64,000 nucleotides of DNA from Fontivita pretiosa (GTDB lineage Bacteria; Planctomycetota; Phycisphaerae; Tepidisphaerales; Tepidisphaeraceae): the NCBI RefSeq assembly GCF_050410795.1, contig NZ_CP191258.1, positions 4,464,001 through 4,528,000 of the forward strand. Reading direction: 5' to 3'. Positions 58,815-64,000 of the stretch are shown here, piece by piece. The notes under the pieces were generated by a model, which had not been told where the DNA came from, made no database searches, and saw nothing but the letters and a program-made list of their open reading frames with translations. How positions within the stretch are numbered: the stretch's first letter is position 1; each line of letters begins with the position of its first letter. Both the position numbers and the translations under genes were made by a program.

Positions 58815-59863
58815 GCATGATGCAATCGAGGGTTGGTGTGGCCGCGATTGCGCTGATCGTTTGCATGTTGAGTATCTGGGCGGGGTGTGGACCGAAGCAG
58901 CCCAGGGTCAAGAAGGTGACCGACCTGCCGAAGCGCCCGCCCGCACCGCCGCCGGTGGCCAATGTGCCGATCGATCCGGCGTTGAGGTCGTCGGCGAAGG
59001 AGGCGGTTCTGGCGGCGTTCCGCAGCAACGACCCGCGGCTGCGGACCAATGCGGTGGAGGCGATCGAACAGACCTTCGCCCGCGCCGAAGCGCGGACGCT
59101 GATCATCGAGGCGTTGAGAGACTCGAACCTGAACGTGCGATGGGCCGCGGCGCTGGCGGCGGGGCGGCTGCGGTTGACCGACCTGCACGACGAGCTGTGG
59201 ACCATGGCGCAGCAGGATCCCAGCCCCCGACCGCGCATCGGAGCACGCTTCGCGCTGCACAAGCTCGGTGACGTGAGGCTCTCGCACGATTTGGAAAAGA
59301 CAGCGGTCGATCCTGACCGGCGGGTTCGGGAGGATACCGCATTCGTCCTGGGGCTGCTGGGAGAGAAAAGCGCCCTGAAGATCCTGCCGCGGATGCTCAA
59401 CGACAGCGATGCGGGCGTGCGCATCGCCGCCGCCGAAGCCATGTGGAAGCTCGGCGACGAGCGAGGGCTGGAGGCACTGGTGGCCGGCATTGTCAGCAAG
59501 TTCGCCGACGATCAGATGATCGCGCTTCAGGGGATCGTGGGTCCGCGGGATCAGCGGGTGCGGGATTATGTTTACGGGAAGCTGACGGATGAATACGACG
59601 AAGTGGCCCTGGTGGCGGCCAGGGCGATGGGGGAGTTGGGATTCGATGACGGGTACGCGGTGGCCATGAAGTATCTGAACAGCCGTGATCCCCGTCAGCG
59701 CGAGCTGGCGGCGGTGGCGCTGGGCAGGATCGGGCGATCCGATGCTCAGCCGCTGCTGAGCCCTCTGCTGCAAGACGAGCAGCCGCGGGTTCGGCTGGCG
59801 GCGGCGACGGCTCTGCTGCAATTGAAGGAGTCGTCGGCGACGGCGTCGTCGGGCGGACGGTGA
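58811..59863 (+). CDS. HEAT-repeat lipoprotein
   Basis: A 350-residue protein from ATG 58811, overlapping the DUF4105 stop by four bases, with AAAGGGA upstream. The N-terminus is a lipoprotein signal ending SIWAGC, so Cys26 would be lipid-modified. A Pro-rich linker (KRPPAPPPVANVP) follows, then HEAT/PBS-type repeats of about 30 residues (DPRLRTNAVEAIEQTF, DSNLNVRWAAALAAGRL, DPDRRVREDTAFVLGLLGE, DSDAGVRIAAAEAMWKLGD, DPRQRELAAVALGRIG, EQPRVRLAAATALLQL). Likely a periplasmic scaffold that works with the DUF4105 protein. Confidence 0.88.
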   Translation: MSMMQSRVGVAAIALIVCMLSIWAGCGPKQPRVKKVTDLPKRPPAPPPVANVPIDPALRSSAKEAVLAAFRSNDPRLRTNAVEAIEQTFARAEARTLIIEALRDSNLNVRWAAALAAGRLRLTDLHDELWTMAQQDPSPRPRIGARFALHKLGDVRLSHDLEKTAVDPDRRVREDTAFVLGLLGEKSALKILPRMLNDSDAGVRIAAAEAMWKLGDERGLEALVAGIVSKFADDQMIALQGIVGPRDQRVRDYVYGKLTDEYDEVALVAARAMGELGFDDGYAVAMKYLNSRDPRQRELAAVALGRIGRSDAQPLLSPLLQDEQPRVRLAAATALLQLKESSATASSGGR

Positions 59864-59923
59864 AACAGGTTCTAAGTCCGACAATATGCAGGGGTTTGCG
59901 GCTGTTTGATCATGGGGAAAAAC

Positions 59924-59951
59924 TTGACAGCTACACCCCCTGCATTAGGAT
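59924..59951 (+). promoter_or_regulatory. Predicted sigma70 promoter of the coiled-coil protein gene
   Basis: TTGACA (59924-59929), 16-base spacer, TAGGAT (59946-59951), about 70 bases before the GTG start. The -35 is perfect. Clean separation from the lipoprotein gene supports a new transcription unit here. Confidence 0.6.
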
Positions 59952-60020
59952 GGGCCGGCGCACCGTTGGGACCAGAACATCCAAGGCGTCGAAGTCGAGG
60001 GCATCCAAGGAGCCTCCCCC

Positions 60021-60893
60021 GTGAGTCCACTTACGAAGCTGTTCGTCGTGCTGCTGGTTGTGCTGTCGCTGCTGCTGACCGCCGGCGTGGTGGTGTTCGT
60101 CAACCAGGTTGATGACTACAAGCGAGCCGAAGAGCAGGCCCGGGCGCTGCTCACCGCCGAGCAGGCCAAGGCCGAGGCGATGCGCAACGAAGCCGAGGCC
60201 GCCCGCGCCAGCGCCGCCAGCACCGTCCGCGAGATCACCGACCAGCTCGAAAAGATGAAGCAGCAGATGAACCAGCTTCAGCAGCAGGCGATCGCCAAGG
60301 ACGCCGAGCTGGCGCAGGCGCGCAGCCAGGCGGCACTCCAGGCGGCGGACCTGACTCGGCTGGCCGAAGGACTGAAGGCCTCGGAGGACACCAAGAGTCG
60401 CCTTCAGGACCAGCTCAACGAAACCCGCGCCAGCAACGACACGCTGCTGGCGCAGAACGCGCAGCTCAATCAGACCGTTACCGACCTGACCAACCGGCTG
60501 GAGGTCACTGAACGCGAGCGCAAGTTCCTGGCCGAGCAACTGGCCGAGGCGAAGAACCAGATGGAGCGCCAGGCGGCGATCCTGCGTGATATGGGCGTTT
60601 CGCCAGCGCAGCTTGCCTCGGCGCAGGGGATCAAGGCCGGCGCGCCCCCCATCAACGGCGTGATCCGTGCCGTGCGTCCAATCGCGGGAATCCCGTATGC
60701 GACGATCTCCGTCGGCAGCGCCGATGGCGTGCAGAAAGGGATGGAGTTCAAGGTCGTCGAGCGCGGCGGGAACTTCCTGGGCATCCTTACCGTTGATTCC
60801 GTCGAGTTGAACGAGGCCACCGGCAAGCTCAGCGGCGAACCAGGCAAGCTGGCGCTGATCAAGCCGGGCGTGGAAGTCAAAACGCAGTTGTAA
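60021..60893 (+). CDS. Membrane-anchored coiled-coil protein, unknown function
   Basis: A 290-residue protein from a GTG with AAGGAG nine bases upstream. Residues 5-28 are one membrane helix (KLFVVLLVVLSLLLTAGVVVFV). Residues about 32-190 form a long Ala/Gln/Glu-rich coiled coil. The last 80 residues (INGVIRAVRPIAGIPYATISVGSADGVQKGMEFKVVERGGNFLGIL) form a small beta domain like those in MreC or flagellar assembly-type proteins. The pattern recalls cell-shape or envelope scaffolds; the role is inferred. It probably shares a transcript with the small protein at 61009. Confidence 0.85.
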   Translation: MSPLTKLFVVLLVVLSLLLTAGVVVFVNQVDDYKRAEEQARALLTAEQAKAEAMRNEAEAARASAASTVREITDQLEKMKQQMNQLQQQAIAKDAELAQARSQAALQAADLTRLAEGLKASEDTKSRLQDQLNETRASNDTLLAQNAQLNQTVTDLTNRLEVTERERKFLAEQLAEAKNQMERQAAILRDMGVSPAQLASAQGIKAGAPPINGVIRAVRPIAGIPYATISVGSADGVQKGMEFKVVERGGNFLGILTVDSVELNEATGKLSGEPGKLALIKPGVEVKTQL

Positions 60894-60904
60894 GCGATTG
60901 TCGA

Positions 60905-60998
60905 TCTGAAAATCGGAAGTGTCGGGTTCCAAATCCGCGATTCAGGATCGGCAATCCGAAGTCCGCAATCCGAAATCCGAAGGAATCCGCAATCTCCC
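60905..60998. repeat. Short-repeat tract (ATCCGCAATCC/GAAATCC type) in an intergenic region
   Basis: Degenerate copies of a ten-base unit (caaatccgcg, gattcaggatcgg, caatccgaag, tccgcaatcc, gaaatccgaa, ggaatccgcaatc) fill the gap between the coiled-coil gene and the small protein gene, ending just before the AGGAG of the latter. Same unit as the imuB insertion at 26889-26966. Confidence 0.85.
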
Positions 60999-61008
60999 AG
61001 GAGCAGTC

Positions 61009-61164
61009 ATGAGCCGTATGCCGACAGGCGACATGGTTCCGGTTCCGCCAAGCAACAACATCTACACGGTCTTGGCGGCGTTGGGCACGGTGGTGGTGGC
61101 CATCGGGTTGATCGTGTTGTTTGTGCGTGCCAACGCCTTGGGAGTGGAGTTGCTGAAGTTCTAG
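61009..61164 (+). CDS. Small single-pass membrane protein
   Basis: A 51-residue protein from ATG 61009, with AGGAG five bases upstream. A polar N-terminus (MSRMPTGDMVPVPPSNN) is followed by one membrane helix (IYTVLAALGTVVVAIGLIVLFV) and a short tail ANALGVELLKF. No family recognised. The strong ribosome site, coding-like sequence and terminator right after it make it a real gene. It likely partners the coiled-coil protein. Confidence 0.75.
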   Translation: MSRMPTGDMVPVPPSNNIYTVLAALGTVVVAIGLIVLFVRANALGVELLKF

Positions 61165-61200
61165 GCCGCGCTGCGGCTGGCAGCTCCGAGACTGAAACAC

Positions 61201-61247
61201 CGACTCGCCGCGCCCCAGGTCACTCGGGCGCGGCGAGTCGTTTAATT
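61201..61247 (+). terminator. Strong rho-independent terminator
   Basis: A perfect 15-bp stem (CGACTCGCCGCGCCC at 61201-61215 with GGGCGCGGCGAGTCG at 61226-61240), a ten-base loop and then TTTAATT. It is 36 bases past the small membrane protein stop. It is the clearest terminator in the window. Confidence 0.88.
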
Positions 61248-61262
61248 CGCGCTTCCATTCGG

Positions 61263-61306
61263 CTCAGCGAAAGCACTTTGCCGTTCAGTGAAAGCACTTT
61301 GCCGTC
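61263..61306. repeat. Tandem duplication of a 21-base unit before the GNAT gene
   Basis: CTCAGCGAAAGCACTTTGCC and TTCAGTGAAAGCACTTTGCC occur head to tail, differing at two bases. They lie between the terminator and the acetyltransferase start, with no coding or regulatory role evident. Confidence 0.7.
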
Positions 61307-61345
61307 GCCGATTGGACGTGGCAAGGGTATGCTGTTTTGGCGACC

Positions 61346-62011
61346 ATGGCGACGCTGGAGACGATGGCGAGCGCGTTCCGGTTTCTGGACCTGTGGGACT
61401 ACGGGCCGGTCGCGGACGGGGAACTGGAACTCGTCGAGCCTTCGGAGCGATGGGTGGAGGCGTTGCTGGCGGCGGTGCGTCACCCGGATTCATCGGCGGA
61501 TCCTTCCACCGGGTCGCTGACACGCTCGCGTGTGCTGGAATATCTGCTGGCCAACCCACGGGGTCGGCACCCGGGCGACCCGCAGAAGGGATACGTGCCG
61601 AGTTATCATTTCTGGATGCGACTGCGCGCAGTGAAGGCAACGGAACTGAACGGCGCGCCGTTGCCGCGATGGGGCCAGGCCCAGCCGCCGATCGAAATCG
61701 CCGGGGGGATCACTCTTCGGGTGGGCAACACGCCGGACATTCAGATGTACGTCGGGCACATCGGTTACGGGGTCTACCCTCCGGCCCGTGGTCATCACTA
61801 CGCCGAGCGGGCCTGCCGATTAATCTTCCCGCTGGCGCGGGCACACGGTCTGAGGCGGCTGTGGATCACGACCAATCCGGACAACTGGCCATCGCGGCGA
61901 ACCTGCGAGCGGCTGGGCTGTCGGCTGGCGGAGATCGTGCCGCTGCCGCATGACCATCCGCTGTATCAGAAGGGCGAGAAGTTCAAGTGTCGGTACTGGT
62001 TGGACTTGTGA
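61346..62011 (+). CDS. GNAT-family N-acetyltransferase
   Basis: A 221-residue protein. The start is ATG 61346; a TTG three codons earlier has AAGGG at better spacing. The C-terminal half holds the GNAT acetyl-CoA fold: GHIGYGVYPPARGHHYAERACRLIFPLARAHGL, with the V-Y-P-x-x-R-G-x-x-Y-A loop standing for the usual QxxGxG/A pyrophosphate motif, and WITTNPDNWPSRRTCERLGCR with the Asn-Ser/Glu-Leu-Gly end. It is of the RimJ/RimL-like ribosomal or small-molecule type; substrate unknown. Confidence 0.83.
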   Translation: MATLETMASAFRFLDLWDYGPVADGELELVEPSERWVEALLAAVRHPDSSADPSTGSLTRSRVLEYLLANPRGRHPGDPQKGYVPSYHFWMRLRAVKATELNGAPLPRWGQAQPPIEIAGGITLRVGNTPDIQMYVGHIGYGVYPPARGHHYAERACRLIFPLARAHGLRRLWITTNPDNWPSRRTCERLGCRLAEIVPLPHDHPLYQKGEKFKCRYWLDL

Positions 62012-62083
62012 TCCTTGCCGCGGCCGTGAATCTGCACGCAGGGTCTGGACAACGCACATCGGGGTTGGCAAGTATTCTATAAT

Positions 62084-62785
62084 ATGTCCAAACTACGATC
62101 CAAGTCGCGGGCGTTTACCCTCGTCGAAGTACTGGTCGTCATTGGCATCATCGCGGTGCTGATCGGGCTGCTGTTGCCGGCCATGGGTAGAGCCAGGGAG
62201 TCGGCCAAGACCGTCAAGTGTGCTGCTCAGCTTCGCTCGATCGGGCAGGCGTTGTTCTCATATGCGGCGGTGAATCGAGGCTCGCTGCCGACGTGGTCGG
62301 GTTGGCACGTGGCTGGAGGCGACGGCACGGGCGAGGATGCGCCCGGCCCGGCGTGGACCGAGCAGCTCGCCCCGTTCCTGACCGATCCAACCAACCCGGT
62401 CTACAACTGTCCGAGTTTTCCTGAAGAATACCGCATCAACTATTTCCTCACCGCGCGTTATTCCTTCGCCACCGGAAGGCACAACCTGAAGTTCAGCGAA
62501 ATCCGGCTGGCCTCCAGCTACGTGCTCAGCGGCGACTGCACGCAGGCGTCGCTGTATCCCCGCAGCTTCGGCACCGTGGATCGCCAGCACGACGATGCGG
62601 ACAAGGACGATGCAACGCAACAGGGCGTCGTGTTCGCGTCAGAGCCGGGCGGGCTGAACATGCACCGTGGCGGGAACAACGTGCTGTTCGCCGACGGACA
62701 TGTCTCGTTGATGCGCCGCTTTGAGCCGTCGGTCATGACGTATCACCCGCGAAAGATGGAGGCGTGGGCGTCGGTCACCCCCTGA
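62084..62785 (+). CDS. Type II secretion-like pseudopilin with H-X9-DG type tail motif
   Basis: A 233-residue protein. The class III signal is SRAFTLVEVLVVIGIIAVLIGLLLPA: Phe after the cut site and Glu at +5, but Ala instead of Gly at -1. The helix is followed by KCAAQLRSIGQALFSYAAVNRGSLP, typical of the expanded planctomycete pseudopilin family, and the end has MHRGGNNVLFADGHVSLMRRF, the conserved H-x9-DG-like motif. Planctomycete genomes have many copies; its secretion role is inferred. It is monocistronic. Confidence 0.9.
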   Translation: MSKLRSKSRAFTLVEVLVVIGIIAVLIGLLLPAMGRARESAKTVKCAAQLRSIGQALFSYAAVNRGSLPTWSGWHVAGGDGTGEDAPGPAWTEQLAPFLTDPTNPVYNCPSFPEEYRINYFLTARYSFATGRHNLKFSEIRLASSYVLSGDCTQASLYPRSFGTVDRQHDDADKDDATQQGVVFASEPGGLNMHRGGNNVLFADGHVSLMRRFEPSVMTYHPRKMEAWASVTP

Positions 62786-62896
62786 TCCGCTTCCGGGCGC
62801 CCGCCGCCGACGTGGCCTTTTCGGCCATCCCGTTTGATTGCCGGCAGGCGCGAAGATCGCGCCCGATCGAAGTCCTGCTGATACAATCCGCATACT

Positions 62897-63592
62897 GTGC
62901 CCGAGCGCATCATCCAGATTAACCGGGAGCCTGGGCTTTGGCCGCCGAGTTGGCCCATGGGGCTGACAATGCTGCGGCTGCTGCTGTTGCCGGCGTTTCT
63001 GTACATCTTGTTGGGCGGGGCCAGGGCGGTGGAAGGGCCGGGCAGCTCAGACCATCACCGCTGGTGGGCTGTGGGCATCTTCGGGGTCATGGCCATCACT
63101 GACAAGCTCGACGGCTACCTGGCGCGCAAGCTCAAGCAGACCAGCAAGCTGGGGATGATGCTCGATCCGGTCGCCGACAAGCTGCTGATCGTCAGCTCGG
63201 TCATGCTGCTGAGCCTGGATTGGGTGGCGCCCGAGGGACACGTGATCCCCTGGCCGGTGGTGGCGATTGTGTACGGTAAGGACGCCATCGTGGTCATTGG
63301 CGCGATGCTTCTGCTGTCACTGATCGGAACGGTAAGCATTACCCCCAGGCCGCTGGGAAAGCTGGCCACCTTCCTACAATTGAGCATGGTGATCGCCGTG
63401 CTGCTGGCGCCGGATTTGGATCGGCTGCACCCGGCGTTGGCCTGGTGGGTCACCCGAGTGCTGTGGCTGGCGGTGGCTGTGGTCACCGCGGCCTCGGGAA
63501 TTGATTACCTGATCCAGGGCTGCCGGCAGTTTGCGGCGACGAAATCGCAAAGAAAGGAACTGGCAGCGCAGGTGAACGCGGGCGACCGTTGA
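62897..63592 (+). CDS. pgsA: CDP-alcohol phosphatidyltransferase (PgsA-type)
   Basis: A 231-residue integral membrane protein from a GTG start. The diagnostic CDP-OH-P-transferase motif is complete: DKLDGYLARKLKQTSKLGMMLDPVADK (DGxxAR, G, DxxxD). Five or so membrane helices. It would make phosphatidylglycerol phosphate from CDP-diacylglycerol and glycerol-3-phosphate, the usual function of this length class; another alcohol acceptor cannot be excluded. A 7-bp perfect hairpin (GGCGCGA/TCGCGCC, 62847-62863) lies 34 bases upstream, and ribB follows 62 bases after the stop. Confidence 0.87.
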   Translation: MPERIIQINREPGLWPPSWPMGLTMLRLLLLPAFLYILLGGARAVEGPGSSDHHRWWAVGIFGVMAITDKLDGYLARKLKQTSKLGMMLDPVADKLLIVSSVMLLSLDWVAPEGHVIPWPVVAIVYGKDAIVVIGAMLLLSLIGTVSITPRPLGKLATFLQLSMVIAVLLAPDLDRLHPALAWWVTRVLWLAVAVVTAASGIDYLIQGCRQFAATKSQRKELAAQVNAGDR

Positions 63593-63607
63593 GCCATCGA
63601 ATGGCTC
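63591..63607 (+). terminator. Short hairpin at the pgsA stop
   Basis: GAGCCAT and ATGGCTC pair perfectly around CGA. The hairpin starts within the pgsA stop codon; only a weak T-rich stretch (TGTTTCTC) follows some bases later. It may attenuate read-through into ribB. No FMN riboswitch is present in the 62-base gap. Confidence 0.35.
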
Positions 63608-63654
63608 ACGACTGTCTGTTTCTCGCCGCTTGACTCTGCGTTTCCATCACGACT

Positions 63655-64000
63655 ATGCCGTTTTGCACAATTCCAGAAGCGATCGAGGAACTGAAAGCGG
63701 GCCGAATGATCGTGCTGGTGGATGACGAAGATCGCGAAAACGAAGGCGATCTGGTCATTGCGGCCGAGAAGGTCACGCCCGAGGCGATCAACTTCATGCT
63801 CACGCACGCGCGCGGGGTGCTGTGTCTGTCGCTGACCGGAGAGCGCTGCGACCGCCTTCAGCTTCATCCACAGGTCGATGTGAACACGACGCAACTCGGA
63901 ACCGCTTTCACGGTCACGATTGATGCCCACAAGCGGTTCGGGATCACCACCGGCGTCAGCGCCCGCGACCGCGCCACGACGATTCAGGTGGCCATTGCCG
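63655..64000 (+). CDS. ribB: 3,4-dihydroxy-2-butanone 4-phosphate synthase (ribB or ribBA; cut by window end)
   Basis: The first 115 residues of RibB, which turns ribulose 5-phosphate into the four-carbon precursor of riboflavin. VLVDDEDRENEGDLVIAAE is the acidic metal/substrate loop, and THARGVLCLSLT, TAFTVTIDAH and GITTGVSARDRATTI are the other conserved stretches. ATG 63655 is the only start in range. Whether a GTP cyclohydrolase II domain is fused at the C-terminus cannot be seen. Confidence 0.93.
   Translation, partial: MPFCTIPEAIEELKAGRMIVLVDDEDRENEGDLVIAAEKVTPEAINFMLTHARGVLCLSLTGERCDRLQLHPQVDVNTTQLGTAFTVTIDAHKRFGITTGVSARDRATTIQVAIA

Noticed and set aside
63593..63654. FMN riboswitch before ribB
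   Set aside because: Only 62 bases are available and none of the conserved FMN-element stretches are present.

Overview
The window is GC-rich, densely coded bacterial chromosome. It most likely comes from a planctomycete, probably of the Phycisphaerae type. This rests on an unusually long SecA, a canonical PEP-CTERM protein, a pseudopilin with an F-A-D-G-H type tail motif, a beta-strand-repeat protein with dockerin-like repeats, a 4372-residue protein with a planctomycete-style N-terminal leader and RTX repeats, and several families of short sequence repeats typical of these genomes. The taxon is inferred; there is no rRNA in the window.

Left part (1-11.8 kb): a truncated pstS-type phosphate-binding protein gene on the minus strand, a small membrane-anchored protein, then a tight co-directional run of seven genes (1456-10752). 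These are a URO-D-type methyltransferase, a corrinoid protein, a ferredoxin/ASKHA reductive activase, a MetH-activation-domain-like protein, a Zn-dependent homocysteine methyltransferase, a small unknown protein and a GH115 alpha-glucuronidase. All parts of a corrinoid methyl-transfer chain are present next to an enzyme that releases (4-O-methyl-)glucuronic acid from xylan. I infer a pathway that strips the O-methyl group from methylglucuronate and passes it to homocysteine. This is the best candidate in the window for an undescribed system.

Middle-left (11.8-21.1 kb): secA (plus strand) converges on a minus-strand exopolysaccharide group: Wzc-like tyrosine autokinase, a sugar transferase with a GGDEF-like N-terminal domain and a structured leader, and a WecG/TagA/CpsF transferase.

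Mutasome (21.9-27.9 kb): imuA-imuB-dnaE2 on the minus strand, behind a near-consensus promoter. All three genes carry in-frame insertions of low-complexity, partly palindromic short-repeat sequence. One such insertion lies about 20 residues after the third catalytic aspartate of DnaE2. Related repeats lie between imuB and dnaE2, before secA and near 60.9 kb.

Surface and carbohydrate region (28-56.3 kb): a beta-strand-repeat/dockerin protein, a hybrid histidine kinase, the giant protein with two beta-propellers and a long RTX tract, a secreted GH43/32-like propeller protein, a mutarotase-like protein, a spinster-type MFS transporter, a DUF1801 protein, a creatininase-family amidohydrolase, a PEP-CTERM protein and a GH52 beta-xylosidase. 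GH115 and GH52 both lack signal peptides, so xylo-oligosaccharide breakdown is probably cytoplasmic.

Right part (56.3-64 kb): a membrane-anchored alpha/beta hydrolase, a DUF4105 membrane protein coupled to a HEAT-repeat lipoprotein, a coiled-coil membrane protein with a small one-TM protein closed by a strong terminator, a GNAT acetyltransferase, a pseudopilin, a PgsA-type phosphatidyltransferase and the start of ribB, cut by the window end. I saw no rRNA, tRNA, CRISPR array, transposase or phage gene.
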